From contig OU342630.1 in the NCBI GenBank assembly GCA_910589415.1, positions 63,546,186-63,610,185 on the forward strand: a stretch of DNA of 64,000 nt. The letters are read 5' to 3'. Positions 41,001 through 49,239 of the stretch are shown piece by piece. The stretch is from Malachius bipustulatus. Taxonomy: Eukaryota > Arthropoda > Insecta > Coleoptera > Melyridae. Position 1 is the stretch's first letter. Each line of letters opens with the position of its first letter. A model generated the notes under the pieces. The model was not told the DNA's origin. It worked only from the letters and a program-made list of their open reading frames with translations, and did not search any database. Position numbers and translations under genes: made by a program.

Positions 41001-41689
41001 ATTTTTTTTCGAAAACTCAAAAAGAAGAAAGTTATAAGCCTCCAAAGTTGATTTTTTTAAATGAATTATCAAAGACCTGTCAGTTTCACAATGTATTGAA
41101 ATTTTTATAAGACGAGATCACAATGTTTCAGTCTGCACCTTTTCAAATTTTGAATGAATTCATCAAAATAATTCAACATCGAATAGTTTAAAAATTTAAT
41201 TAGATAAGGATTTTAAATAAACCAATTTTGGAATTCTACTTGGAAAACTTCTTGAAGTCTGGGTACATGGTTACATCTAAATTTGCATTAGATTCCTGTT
41301 GATATTGATTAATAATTGGTGGGACCCGGGATAAAACCCCAGATTAGTTAATTTAAAAATATTCCACAGCTGTTACGGCTTCGGCTTCATAACTTTTTGT
41401 CAATAAAATTTAATAATTTGTAAGGAAAGTTTTTTGTCACTGTGTTTGTTTTAATTTGACCTTTTTTTAAAAAATAAATAACAATACCAGTGTCATTGAA
41501 AAAGGCTTTCCTTATTGTTATTATTGTTATTATTAAAATAACTAATATGATAAATTTGTTGTATTATTTCTAGGAACAAAATTCCCCTTCATAATGAAGC
41601 TGTGTTTCTCATCATCACGCAGTATGACCATCCGGAATGGAGACAACAATTCATCAAACAATTCGGATAAGCGTACAGAGGATAATTAA
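5507..41689 (+). CDS. sm: smooth / hnRNP L orthologue, 3' half (RRM3-RRM4), five coding exons
   Basis: Join 5507-5581, 37919-38220, 39331-39657, 39739-39946, 41574-41689 (stop TAA 41687-41689). Splice phases agree at every junction (1, 0, 0, 1) and every intron is GT-AG. The product part is about 342 residues: a Pro/Gln linker, a poly-Gly tract, RRM3 and RRM4. RRM3 has RNP2-like LMVYGL and RNP1-like TAMVQMGD; RRM4 has LHFFNT and SGLLEFET, and the hnRNP-L hallmarks FSKQP, KNRIQPPSK, KSERSSSGLLE and IMKLCFSSS are all present. The family binds CA-rich RNA in the nucleus and regulates splicing; Drosophila smooth acts in muscle and neurons. The N-terminal exons with RRM1-2 must lie left of the window. 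The C-terminal tail (MTIRNGDNNSSNNSDKRTED) is short and hydrophilic. Family assignment is very secure; the exact 5' structure is unknown. Confidence 0.95.
5998..7048. repeat. 1.05-kb palindromic element
   Basis: The ends ATTAGAAGTTGACCGAAATT and the mirrored right end (about 7020-7048) pair through a long near-continuous inverted repeat: AGGGGGCACCACTAGAACAC at the left matches the reverse complement of the right side, as do CCCCCCTCGGATTCCGTA, ACACTTTGGGGTGGAAAC and GATTAAGAAGAATCC nearer the centre. The spacer is near 6490-6510. Open frames within (6110-6513 plus, 6651-6875 minus) are mirror images of repeat sequence, not genes. No terminal TA duplication is clear. Confidence 0.85.
8480..8830. 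other. GC-richer unique island in smooth intron, possible regulatory element
   Basis: About 350 bases with clearly more CG dinucleotides than the flanks (TTCGTCCGGAATGC, GAAGCCGTACCGAACTTCAG, TTACGAGTAAACTATCGG). No convincing splice sites or long frame on either strand, and no internal repeats. Non-coding constraint would be one explanation; nothing identifies a factor. Confidence 0.25.
9483..10340. repeat. palindromic CAGGGTG element, about 0.86 kb
   Basis: It starts CAGGGTGTATCATAAATA after a TA at 9481. The left arm (TCCGAAAACGCTTCGTTTTC; CCAGTGGCGTA; CATACGGTGCACTGTTTTTAA) is matched in reverse order and orientation on the right (ACAGTGCAT-like segment around 10020, CAGTGGCGTAAAAGAC near 10130, CGAAAACGAAGCGTTTTCGG near 10255), ending near 10340 with less conserved sequence. 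The centre is near 9930. The inner line TATCTCGAAAACGAAG is common to several elements in this window. Confidence 0.8.
11095..11606 (+). repeat. direct duplication, two copies 350 bp apart
   Basis: The block starting GGTCGTTTTTTACTGATGCA is found at 11095 and again at 11445. Copies share GCAGCTGGTGCAACCACTG, TATTAAAGGATGACGTCACT and TTTTTGAACCGCTGTCATCA over about 155 bases with scattered substitutions. A diverged reverse-complement relative appears near 12120-12220 (GCAGCTGGTTAAAGACGCCG), suggesting the ends of one larger inverted-repeat element. The shared TGACGTCA core is a palindrome of the CRE type, but a functional role is unsupported. Confidence 0.75.
12765..12800. repeat. AAAT-type simple repeat
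   Basis: A run of AATA/AAAT units in the smooth intron, preceded by poly-T at about 12690-12705. Low-complexity DNA only. Confidence 0.8.
14110..14760. other. GC-richer unique island in smooth intron, possible regulatory element
   Basis: Roughly 650 bases much richer in G, C and CG than their surroundings (TTGAGGCGGCATCCCGAAG, GAGCCCGGGCCAAACCGTCG, CAGATGACCCGGGATTTGG). Overlapping open frames of 67-76 codons occur on both strands but none has consistent splice sites or a recognisable domain, so I do not call a gene. No repeat copy elsewhere in the window. An enhancer, an unannotated RNA or an alternative exon are possible readings. Confidence 0.3.
15430..15730. other. unique island rich in GGATTA/TAATCC-like words
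   Basis: A 300-base GC-richer patch containing GGATTTATCC, TGATTATCC, CGGATTGATTAGAG and TAATATCCCGG within about 190 bases, words close to the TAATCC core of Otx/bicoid-type homeodomains. No coding signature. The island sits deep in the smooth intron; enhancer function is inference only. Confidence 0.25.
17376..17642 (+). pseudogene. decayed protein fragment, probably from a repeat-borne gene
   Basis: An 88-codon frame containing FQYALTLYPLALAPTEILN, IIESADNSLKILPVNLR and VGKPITIA. The pattern of an amphipathic YALTLYPLALA helix followed by a short linker reminds me of a multicopy insect protein seen with mobile DNA, but I cannot name it. There is no partner exon or upstream domain in the window. 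It most likely represents a fragment inserted in the smooth intron; chance cannot be ruled out. Confidence 0.3.
18440..18860. other. GC-richer stretch upstream of the SINE
   Basis: About 400 bases with words such as CACGTGGCGTCGATC, GGACGATCTTGATATAATC and CTTCACCATGGCGCGCTGAC. No open frame above 60 codons and no splice pattern. It could be the end of a larger transposon or unique intronic DNA; no second copy in this window. Confidence 0.2.
18956..19203 (+). mobile_element. 5S-rRNA-derived SINE (SINE3-like) with 14-bp target duplication
   Basis: A 248-base unit bounded by a perfect direct repeat TTACTTCTACAATC (18942-18955 and 19204-19217). The head resembles 5S rRNA: CGATCTCTAAAGTGCATGG in the box A part and TCAGTACTTGGATGGGTGAC (19021-19040) in the box C part, the core of the internal pol III promoter. 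The body (CGTGCTCCGGGAGGTACG, CTTGGGCTTTACCACAG) is not 5S and the 3' end is an ATTT repeat, as in LINE-mobilised SINEs. The element landed in another repeat: the line TTACTTCTACA...GGATGTCC recurs uninterrupted near 26870-26890. The 5S part and the duplication are seen directly; mobilisation by a LINE is family knowledge. Confidence 0.9.
20825..20846. repeat. (AT)11 microsatellite at the edge of an element
   Basis: Pure AT run followed by TTGATAGAAGGTACTATGTG. The same arrangement, (AT)n next to TTGATA...TGTGACTTC, is found reversed at 26660-26731, so the microsatellite marks one end of a repeat family. Just inside it, 20910-20943 forms a hairpin with a 16-base stem (CGTTGTGGCTTCCGA paired with TCGGAAGTCACAACG, one mismatch). 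The 169-codon minus-strand frame over this area crosses the microsatellite and is not a gene. Confidence 0.75.
21350..21592. mobile_element. 243-bp MITE with GGxGCCTGxTTCACAAAA termini
   Basis: Left end AGGAGCCTGCTTCACAAAA, right end reading inward AGGGGCCTGTTTCACAAAA, with further mirrored TTATTAATAATAG-type sequence inside. Short, AT-rich, non-coding, with near-perfect terminal inverted repeats: a typical miniature element. The target duplication is not clear. Confidence 0.8.
21810..22748. repeat. 0.94-kb long palindrome
   Basis: The left arm runs GTACATGGGGATCTTGGAAA ... GTTGCACAATTTGATGCTTA ... CAAAAGCTATCCATATGACG; the right arm repeats each block in reverse complement to GATCCCCATGTAC at 22736-22748. 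The arms meet near 22280 with little spacer. Internal poly-T/poly-A stretches differ. A single diverged arm of the same family follows at about 22785-23290 (TTATTAGGCGTATCCATTTG; CGGCCCTGTAGCCGGTTCCG). The element 56057-57077 has related ends (GGTCGGTTAAATGGGG). Confidence 0.85.
23497..25140. repeat. CAGGGTG palindrome split by a later insertion
   Basis: Starts TACAGGGTGTTTCATTAAGG. The block TTATAAACAAGTGAAAATTG ... CTTCAAAGCAGTGTAGCACT ... CAAGATATCTAAAAATGG up to the CAGGGTGATGAAAATTATCC at 23908 is mirrored after the insertion (25025-25140: ACCGTTCT-type sequence, TTTTTAGATATCTTGAGCCG, CACTGCTTTGAAGTTG). The 1058-base element 23965-25022 sits in the right arm. A related palindrome is at 52915-53323, and a single arm at 63325-63490 (TTTTCACAGTTGAAGTTTAA). 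Confidence 0.8.
23965..25022. mobile_element. 1058-bp TIR element nested in a palindrome; CCCAGGCAGCAA ends, TA duplication
   Basis: Terminal inverted repeats CCCAGGCAGCAA and TTGCTGCCTGGG are flanked by TA on both sides (23963-23964, 25023-25024). Both ends carry clusters of GAACATTCA / TGAATGTT units (about 23980-24220 and 24830-25010), an unusually regular subterminal repeat. The middle contains (ATT)n at 24340-24360 and unique AT-rich DNA. No transposase frame. The sequence before 23963 and after 25024 belongs to one older palindrome, which proves the order of insertion. Confidence 0.9.
26704..26731. repeat. (AT)n microsatellite with repeat-element end
   Basis: Pure AT run preceded by ACACGTATCA and GGAAGTCACAGC; reversed counterpart of the arrangement near 20825. 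The open frame at 26410-26694 lies in this element and has no domain I recognise. Downstream, 26870-27010 is another copy of the repeat that received the SINE (TTACTTCTACAGGGTGTCC; AGTTTTCAATCTAGGAGG). Confidence 0.7.
30290..30900. other. unique intronic island with POU/homeodomain-like and GATA-like words
   Basis: Contains TTGCATATTAATGC (30534-30547) and ATGCATATTCATG (30563-30575), both near the octamer-type sites of POU-homeodomain proteins, together with CTTATCATCG, CCTTATCTCC and CATCTCGCACTGTG in AT-balanced unique sequence. No frame with splice signals. It lies 7 kb upstream of the poly-Gly exon. Enhancer activity is inferred from site clustering only. Confidence 0.3.
31022..31461. 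mobile_element. 440-bp element with CCTAGGCAGCAAAAG ends
   Basis: Perfect 15-base TIRs (CCTAGGCAGCAAAAG at 31022-31036, CTTTTGCTGCCTAGG at 31447-31461). The termini are nearly those of the 23965-25022 element, so both probably belong to one family. TA precedes the left end but does not follow the right. Fragments with CACCCTGTA (31132) and CAGGGTGATTC (31391) lie inside. Confidence 0.75.
32328..32888 (+). mobile_element. TA-flanked DNA transposon relic carrying a transposase remnant
   Basis: Left end CAAGGTGTCTCAAAATTGAC, right end (inward) TAGGGTGTCTCAAAATTGAC, with inverted arms of about 110 bases (GATTCGATTAATGGAGCT; GTGAAAAATTTTCCGTTTGC) and TA at both sides. It is the only inverted-repeat element here with a recognisable transposase tail, which places this terminus type in the Tc1/mariner superfamily. 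Its right TA is also the left TA of the next element. Confidence 0.85.
32481..32686 (+). pseudogene. Tc1/mariner-type transposase C-terminal remnant, frameshifted
   Basis: Three successive reading frames give transposase-like pieces: PWPPRTPDL (from 32481, the WPxxSPDL motif around the last catalytic residues), then VYRDPILNAEDVVARFHDAV, then IARANLCLELGGDLFQQIL ending at TGA 32684-32686. At least two frameshifts and missing sequence after PDL show that it is dead. The catalytic core upstream is absent from the element. Assignment rests on motif resemblance; a protein search would settle the subfamily. Confidence 0.75.
32891..34192. mobile_element. 1.30-kb palindromic element, CAGTGTGTGTCACAGGC ends, full copy
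   Basis: Ends CAGTGTGTGTCACAGGCATG and its reverse complement, TA on both sides (32889-32890, 34193-34194). Arms of about 480 bases pair almost without interruption (CATATTCTCGATAGAGCGCA; ACCGGATGTGGG complement; CAATTGGAGTAAAACG complement) down to GGTACCATATTGGTACCGAG, itself rich in GGTACC palindromes. The loop (about 33375-33710) is unique and holds a second small inverted pair (TGAAATGGTACTTTACC / GTAAAGTACCATTTCA). A shorter copy is at 52022-52860. No transposase. Confidence 0.9.
34691..34704. repeat. G14 homopolymer
   Basis: Fourteen consecutive G residues in otherwise AT-rich intron; a place where length variation or assembly error is likely. Confidence 0.9.
35095..35235 (+). mobile_element. 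possible tRNA-like SINE fragment
   Basis: A short GC-richer unit with GGTGGCGTATTATTGTGG, GAGAGCGTAACACTCCAGG and GGCTCGCGATCCGGGAGG; the last resembles a pol III B box with one extra base. It shares CCGGGAGG and ATGCCC words with the body of the 5S SINE at 18956. No target duplication found, so the call is tentative. Confidence 0.3.
36055..36390. other. GC-richer unique island 1.5 kb before the poly-Gly exon
   Basis: Open for 111 codons on the minus strand (from 36390) and partly open on the plus strand, but with no domain and no splice context on either strand. A plus-strand GT (GATGACACAG|GTAATA near 36393) could be a donor, yet the frame before it closes after about 20 codons. More likely non-coding conserved DNA than an exon. 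Confidence 0.25.
37919..38220 (+). CDS. sm: smooth exon with poly-Gly tract and start of RRM3
   Basis: Acceptor TTTCCAG before 37919, donor GTGAGT at 38221. Encodes NPYPSEPSAQRYEELC, a run of 16 Gly (about 37966-38013), a Gly/Pro linker, PPSLPDYRDQR, then RRM3 beta-1 and helix 1 (VLMVYGLDPIRTNADKLFNL, CLYGNVAR). The Gly codons are mixed GGT, GGC and GGA, so the tract is not one recent slippage product. GC content is far above the flanks. Other long frames over this exon on both strands are artefacts of the GGN run. Confidence 0.95.
38221..39330 (+). other. sm: smooth intron, 1.1 kb
   Basis: GTGAGT donor, TTCTAG acceptor. AT-rich unique sequence; no element or exon recognised. Confidence 0.9.
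39331..39657 (+). CDS. sm: smooth exon, rest of RRM3 and inter-RRM linker
   Basis: 109 codons, phase 0 at both ends. Begins IKFLKSKEGTAMVQMGDGVA (beta-2, beta-3), then helix 2 ending LNNVTVG, an insertion LTGAAPLAHQNSEHANVG, then EHKLQLAFSKQP (beta-4) and the conserved linker YPLPDKSPSYKEYV, KNNRFMNP, KNRIQPPSK. The 18-residue insertion before the last strand is unlike the hnRNP L pattern, in which helix 2 and beta-4 are joined by a short turn; it cannot be removed as a GT-AG intron. Confidence 0.95.
39739..39946 (+). CDS. sm: smooth exon, RRM4
   Basis: Separated from the previous exon by an 81-base intron (39658-39738, GTGGGT...TTTTTAG). Encodes ILHFFNTPPQVTEAELIQVF, the helix/strand VVPPKAVKLFPMKSERSSSG, LLEFETTNEAVAAVMACNH and AAIESP, the RRM4 core. 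The final G is completed by GA in the last exon. Reading through the donor GTAGGT would add 24 codons before a stop at 40018-40020. Confidence 0.95.
39947..41573 (+). other. sm: smooth last intron, 1.6 kb
   Basis: GTAGGT donor, TTTCTAG acceptor. It contains one end of a CAGGGTG element at 40927 (CAGGGTGTCCGGAAATTATG) whose partner end I do not find. The rest is AT-rich with nothing recognised. Confidence 0.85.
41574..41689 (+). CDS. sm: smooth terminal coding exon
   Basis: GTKFPFIMKLCFSSSRSMTI completes the last strand of RRM4; the protein ends GDNNSSNNSDKRTEDN and TAA (41687-41689). The C-terminal LCFSSS signature is typical of the hnRNP L/smooth family. Confidence 0.95.
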
Positions 41690-44600
41690 GATTTAACCAT
41701 CTCCCATATTCAATTAATACATATCCCTTTCCCCTATATCGTCTCAGAGCTTATGTTGAAATTTAAGTTCTTGTACTTATAATTTCTCAGTTTTGTCATA
41801 CATGTGAATCTCTGAAACGAGTTCTGCAATGATGCTCGTATTATTTGCAGAGAATCCATACAATTAATGAGAATTCCCAAAGTTCATTTTGTTATGTTGA
41901 TCGATTCAGAAATTGAGTTGAAAACTATTAGCAGGTAGGTTAGGATTGACGTTAGTTAATTGTTAAATTAAACTTTACATGAGATTTGAACTTGTGCAAA
42001 GTTTTAAAATTTTTATTGCAACGATTTTAGATCTAGTGACTTTAATTGTAGGCTATTTATCGTTAAAAAAGTTATTCCTCTCACTTCCATTCTCTAAGTT
42101 TTTATTAATTTATATAATGTTTAAATTAGGCTGAATAAAAGAGTCTGTTCACATTGAAATTTGCGCTACATTAACATGCAAACAATTTTTTTTTTTTGAA
42201 CTTTTCTGTATATATTGGTTGTATAAATTGATGGTTCACTGTTTTTTCTTTATCTGTGTACATAAGTCATATATAAGTAACAAGAAGTCAATATTTTGCA
42301 CTTTAGGTAAAAATTATTAACGCTTTACTCTGTAAGTTCAACTAAGCAAATAAAAGGCTACATATTATTATATTAGAGAAACATATCAAAAGTATATCAC
42401 TCTTCAAAATGGACATATATTTTTTCTGTCATACGATGTTTACAAATTCTAATGTTTTATATTTCTCATAGACTCCAAAAGATTTTTATAGCAAGGAACT
42501 ATGATCCTATTTTCCTATATTTTTACCAAAAAATAATCATACAGATAAGATCTTCAAATATTCACGTTATATCATCATCCATTTTTGTAAGCTGCATCGG
42601 TGGCATCACACTGGAAACAGAAGTAGCTTCTTTTCAAAGCCAAAAACTTATAAGTCCGAATAAATTAATGATAATAAAAGTTCCGAAATTTAAAAATAAG
42701 TACTGAGATAAAGTTTTGAATTTATCATTGGTGATACAAGCAAATCTTCAACGACCATATAAAAAAGAATATTTTTTGAATCCTCATATTTTCGAAAACT
42801 TAATTTAATTGACCAAAATGAAAACATAACTTCGATATGAAATATATTAACTTATAGAAACTCTTCACTCCCATGGAATGACCTTATAATAAATACAATT
42901 ATTATTATTATAATGGTGGTTTTTAGTTTGTTTAATATTCTTGTGTAACCAACGATAATGATCAGTAATTGGTACAAGTAAACTCAGACTAATTATTTAT
43001 ATTTTTTAATCTAACTATGTATAAGTACCAGGTATTTCTGGTACCATTGATTATCAATTATTGCTATACGAACTGAACTAGGGCCTGTTAATTAATAAGT
43101 CTTGTGTTGCTGCCACGTTGTAGACTTTATTTTACATTTTTATCAAAAATGCTAAATAACCAAAGTGTGATCAAAAAGATTTCACTCCAAGTGGCCTGTA
43201 AGCTTGAAAAGATACTGCTTAACTTATTTGTATTTTAATGTCTGCAAACTGTCTCTCTAGATGCTGCTTGACAGAGCTGTGAAATTTAATTTTGTTGGTG
43301 CATTATCGATAGTGAAAAGATATTTGGTTGCTTACAGGTCAGCATGATTGAGTTTCTTTGTATTGCACGATATAATAAATAACTTAGTTTTAAATGTCTT
43401 CCTGCATGAGGGTTCCATTTTAACGGAACCTAATTAACCGAAACGTTAGACTGGGACTCGGCATGCTCATTTTGATGTCAATAGTGTTATAGTATTTATG
43501 TGTGACTAATTAGATCAAACGTGCAATGCTAACACATTCATACATCGCTATAACAATGCCAAAACTTTTGGAATATCACGTATTATACTGTTATAAATAT
43601 GTTAGTCGGTGGTAAAAAGTATATTGAGGAATATTTTCAAAATTGCCTTTCAGATGTCTCATCTGCAGAATCTGAGATGTATGCAATTTAAAGCTATGTG
43701 TCGAATATAATCATCTGTGTACAGGATGATTCACGGAGATGCTCTTTGTGGATTGTCTTTTAGTTAAAGCCATTTTATCGAGTCTTACACTATTTTTTTT
43801 TTGTGACGACAAAAACTAACTATTGATTTTTCATCTTTATTACTTTTGTTACATAAGTTGTTCAAGTGATAATATGAAAACTTGTTTATTATAATATTAT
43901 GATTAATTTTATAAATTTTGAGTTCTAATGATCCATCGAACAACCTTTTTGAATACACCAAAATTGTTGAAATTCGTGCAACTTGGCTGTGGGTATTTAT
44001 GTTTATGTTTTGTTATATTAACTCTTACTCATAAATACCCAGAATGCTCAAAAGTGGTTATACTAGTGTAGCAGACTCTATAATTTGACTCCATGTGTAA
44101 TAATGTTCTTGTGATATGTATAATATAAATAAATGGGTGTTAACTGTCAAAATGTACAGTTATCAGATGCAACAGTTATCAGATAGTTATTTGTTATTTC
44201 AATTATGATGGTTTCTCTAATTTTATAAAGATAATATTTCTAATTAATTTCGATAAAGTGTCCCGAAAATGGTTCTTTTCAAGCCTAGACAGTTGTGTGG
44301 AGAATACTCATAAATAAGAATAGTTTGAAAAATCCTCTTTTTAGGAGATATTAGTTTCAAGTACCTAAACAGCCTCAAGGTATGGCCCTGATTACTTCTT
44401 ATTTTATTGAAGAAGTATTTCCAATTGCTGGCTTGTGTAACTCTCTCTGCACTGCAAATGCCAGTTTTGATTGTCGATTACTTAGCAGTATGAATAATAT
44501 ACCTACCTGATTATAAATAAAAAAATCCAAGAAACTTTTTATAACATTGAAAATCGGTCTACAATGAATGTAAGAAAATTTAAGTTTGTAAAGTTGCACA

Positions 44601-47170
44601 CAAGATGGGAGAACACCAAAAGTTACAAATGTAAGTATGAATTTGAGATAATTAATGGTTTCCATTTATTATTTTTATATAACAATAATAATTGTAGATT
44701 TTAGCGAAGCAATAATAATTATTATGTTTGTTTAAAAAAGACATATCACTAAAGATGATCTAGAAACTTTGTGTTAATTTTGGAAATGGCAATAACATAG
44801 TGTTTACTGTTAAGTAATGTTGTGTGGGGGTATGTATTAAAAATTTTATTATCTGAAGAATGATCGTTTTTTTTGTAATTAAAATATATTATTTTGTTAC
44901 TTCAGATACATGTTGAAATTTGTTTTTGTTAATCTGTTGATGTTTAAGAAGAATTTTGGTTGATTTTTTAAAGTACCTGTAACTTTTTGTACCTGGAGGT
45001 AGCCGCGAGTAAGATTGTTTATTTAATAAACAATGTAGAATAACTTTAAAATTTAGTGGACATATCTGAATTTTGCAATTAATTTTTGAAAGAAAAACAA
45101 CATTTGTTTGAATTATAATAAATGGAAAGGTTAGTTATCCCAATAGTATTGCCAATGTTTGAGTTTATAAAAGACATAGAATAGTTCATATCACATAGTA
45201 TTAAATAGATGTATTCTAGCTGTTAGTTTGATAATTAATAAATTAAATTTTCATCGAAGTGCAGTTGTTTGAGGGCGGGAAGTTTCGACCAAACCTTGGC
45301 TATAACCTATTCCAATTCAATGGACCAAAAGGACGTAATATTGCGATTTATCAAGCAACTGCACATTGTGATAGCTATAGTAAGTCTTGTAGCGGATGTA
45401 CGAGAAATTTATCCCTGGGAAGTTTATATTAGTCAAGTATTTGATCGATAAACAGAGACATATTTTATTAATTGACTAGCAAAACATAATTACCGATGCA
45501 CTTTGATGCTCCTGCAAATATTAATAATAAATTAACTCCTTCAACAGTTGATTCTGCTACATGATAAGATTAGATCCTAATCATTAATATTTACGGCTCA
45601 ACTCTGTGATCTCATATTTTAATGTAACAAAGATCACGTTATTATAATCAAGAATAATAATTTTGTTAATTGCCTTTCAATTACTTATCACTTCTTGTAA
45701 CAAACAAAAGGGCAACATAAATTTTAATAAATTTTGGGAGGTATAGCTAGAATACATGATATCTTTGAAACTCTGACACCCTTTCCTATATAAGCTTCCC
45801 TCAGGTATATGATTTAGATATTGGTGACCATTTCATAACAGACAGGATTATCATTGATTATTCCTTCCGATATGTCGATCCTTACTTTCATATTTTTAAA
45901 TTTACATATCATTGTAATGCATAATCAATGAATAATCGGTACTTTTATTCTATGTGTGTTTTTCGTTACATAGTGTCTCGTGACCTATTATATAATATAT
46001 CTTATTAATATATGTCGTAAAAAACATTAGTTGAGTCAATTATCTGTGCCTATAGCAGTGGTAGTCTTTCTCTGTCTATCACACTTATTTTAACTCTATC
46101 TATTATTGTTTCTCTCTGTGTAGTGTTCAAAGTTATGTACAAAGAATTTGGAAAATGTGAATTGTGTAGAGTGTCTTGACTTGACGGGATGAAGCAAAGC
46201 AATACTGTGAGTGGGTTGGAATTATTATGTTACAATAATTGGATATTATCTACTATGATGGGTACTTCTCAGACTTATCATTGCGTGCGTGTGTGTGTTC
46301 CTTTCTATTTCTGTATTTATTCCATAATTATTGTTGTTTGTTGTTATCGATTTTTATTTTATATGTTGTTATTTGTTGATAAGTAAGTAATTTAAATCAC
46401 AGAGGGAAACAAGACACATCATATACCCACAATTCCACAATGCTTACACGTTCAAAAATACATATACATGCGAACATACATTGACAAAAAAGACATTAAA
46501 CACAAATTTAGAGTTTTAAGTAAATGTATGTATTTTCCGATGCTGTGTGTATATAAATTATATTTAAATTTTATTCAAAGTATTATATATACGCGTTATT
46601 GTATGCCAAATGTTTGCTAGTGTTCTATACTTGTAGCTGATTGCCTATTTTGTTTTAACTCTATCTCTCTATCCGATCTTTCCACCTCGACAGGAAGGTC
46701 GGTTGTTACAAGTGTAGGACGACTAGTGTCAGTATTACTGAAGTCAATTCATTTTTTCAATTAGAATGTAAATAAGTTATAATTCCCCGCTGGAATAAGT
46801 AAATTACTTAAAAAATTATATGTGTTTTTGAACTGTAAGGAATCCTGCTTCCTTATTTATTACAAAGAAATCTACAAAAAGATTATGTGGAATGAATTAG
46901 GTTGATAACATTGAGAGGTATCAAGGAATTTTTAATGAATTTTCACTTCTTAATACAGGTGACTGGTTAACTATTTTCCAGCGAGTTTATTTTGAAAAAA
47001 AAACGGGGTTTTTCAAGAAATACTACGGCAAGTTATTTTTGTGTAAGGTAGCAGTGTATCAAATATTGTGAGGAAGGAATACAATTTGGTAAACGTGTTT
47101 CTACATTGCTCATAATAATTGTGTAGGTATTCGAAAATAAAACCTTCTACAACAGAGCAAGCAAGCCTTT
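41690..47170 (+). other. sm: probable smooth 3' UTR and downstream DNA
   Basis: 5.5 kb of AT-rich sequence with no coding frame supported and no inverted-repeat element except short motifs. AATAAA signals occur at 42134, 42349, 42888 and 44128, and Pumilio-type TGTANATA words at 42207, 46548 and 46767. The length of the 3' UTR cannot be read from sequence; the absence of transposons compared with the flanks favours a transcribed, constrained tail over at least part of the region. Confidence 0.45.
42134..42139 (+). terminator. sm: candidate polyadenylation signal of smooth
   Basis: First AATAAA after the stop codon (445 bases downstream), followed by GT/T-rich sequence. Further candidates at 42349, 42888 and 44128 would give longer 3' UTRs. 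Confidence 0.35.
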
Positions 47171-47173
47171 ATA

Positions 47174-47361
47174 CAGGGTGTTTGGTAACTGGATAGCTAA
47201 AAAAGACTGTCATAGGAAATGTCCCCATGATTGTGATAAAGGCCGCAATAAAAATATATTTGAACTGGAACAACAATTTTGGAAATATTTTCTAAACGAG
47301 ACCTGATCTTGAAAAACGTTATTCTTTGTTTTTGTCTATTTTAAACTTTTTATACACCCTG
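47174..47361. repeat. short CAGGGTG-ended unit, TA-flanked
   Basis: CAGGGTGTTTGG at the left and CACCCTG at the right, TA on both sides (47172-47173, 47362-47363). Only the terminal 8 bases are inverted, so this could be two unrelated ends of longer elements. Confidence 0.5.
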
Positions 47362-48472
47362 TATAAAAAGTTTGAGCTATGATAAGGACTACTCTTAAGA
47401 TCTTGGCCTAAGAAATATAACTTTTTCTTATTCCAATTCAAGGAACACCTTTCTGAACAAAGGGTTCAATGGGAAAGTCCATAAAATATGTCCTCTAAAA
47501 CAATTTTGTCACAATATTTCTTTCACTCTGAGTCATGTTTTCTGCAAACTGCTAATAAAACGTTTGCTTATGGTGTAAAATTAGGGGTTCCAAATGTTTC
47601 GGAAAAAAGTAAGATAATTTTCAACTCTAGCAGCCATGTCTGCTGCAAATGGCATACGGGTAAATAATTCAGGTATGTATTTGATCGAGTTACAATAATC
47701 CGTCGTTAAATGTCTTGGTTATGGTGCAAGTAGACCAGTGCTTTTTTTTTTTGTAATCAATAATCCTTTTAGTAGTGGTTGAAGTTATTTTAGCTTCAAC
47801 CCAGTCCAAACAGGATGGAATTAATGGTGGAAAGGTTTCACATTTATGTTGCTAATATTACTTACCAATGATATAAATTTTATAATAACTGAAGGGGACT
47901 GTTCTAGGTTACAACCAATCAAGAAGGAAAAAAATAATCAACTTCTAGAAGAAACCAAATAATGTGTAATAAACGCTCTGTATTTTCATAAAATTTTCAT
48001 TAAAAATATAAAATTGAAGTGTATTTTTTTACCACAGATTGACTACTACAATTCTATAAATGTTTTAGAAAACTGGACTCCACTTAAGAGAAAAGTAATA
48101 CAAAAACCTAATGATAATGGCAAACGATTTGATAAATTTAATTGCCTTCAAAGTCATAAACAATGTTAAAAAAAAAATTTTTGAAGAAAATTCTGCGAAA
48201 TTAAAATAAATCTATTTTTCATGCAATTAGGTACTTATTGCAGGAACAATTAACTACTAAAAGATAGAAGATATTTTCTTTAACTAGTGAAACACTTTTA
48301 TGTTTATGCGCCATTCTGTCTTGATTTCAACAGGGTATAGGGTGATTTTTAAATTATTTTGTTTTTATAGTACTTAATAATTTTTTTGTGAAAGTAACCT
48401 CAAGAATAACCCCTTGAATTTTTGGTTCGCAATTTCTGGACACACCTCTACCTGAAGTATGTATTCTTTATA

Positions 48473-49237
48473 CAGGGTGATTCAAAATTCAATGCAAAGA
48501 TTTTAAGGGCGTATTTACCAACCAAAAATAAGAAGTTTTTTTCATATAATCGTATGTCCTAACTTGCTTCGTTTTCTAGATACAGGGGGTAAAATTTTGA
48601 AAAAAAAAATAGATTTTTTATTAATTACTCAAAAACCTTTCAGCCGATTTAAATAAAATTTGGTAGGCTTATTTGTCGTTATAAGAAACTTCCTTTGATG
48701 GGAATAACATAAATTTATTAATTCCAGTGGCGTCTCAGGGGGCTACCTACTTGAAACTTATAGGTAAAATTATGGTACGCCACTGCTCTTTTGACAATTT
48801 ATATTTTTGTTTTAGATTAAGCGGTCAATAACTTTCTTGCCTCCTGAGCTTTACTCGTATCTAGCTTTTTTTCCAAGAAAAAAATCAAAATCTGTGCCAG
48901 GCCCTATTAAAACAAATAATAAATTCACATCGATTATTGAGATTCATTTAATTTAATTCAGGTAGCCCCCTGAGACGCCACTGAAATTAATAAATTCATG
49001 TTATTCCCATCAAAGGAAGGCCCTTATGACAACAAATAATCCTATAAAATTTTATTTAAATCGGCTGAGAGGTTTTTGAGAAATTGATAAAAATTGTTTT
49101 TTTTTTTTATTTTACCCCCTGTACTTATCTAGAAAACGAAGCAAGTTAGGACATATGATTATATGAAAAAAACTTCTTATTTTTGCCTGGTAAATACGCC
49201 CTTAAAATCTTTGCACTGAATTTTGAATCACCCTCTG
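48473..49237. repeat. 765-bp palindromic element, CAGGGTGATTC ends, TA-flanked
   Basis: Left CAGGGTGATTCAAAATTCAA and the reverse complement at the right (CAGAGGGTGATTCAAAATTC), TA at 48471-48472 and 49238-49239. Long arms mirror GATTTTAAGGGCGTATTTAC, CTAACTTGCTTCGTTTTCTA, GATGGGAATAACATAAATTT and CAGTGGCGTCTCAGGGGGCT around a centre near 48850. Confidence 0.88.
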
Positions 49238-49239
49238 TA

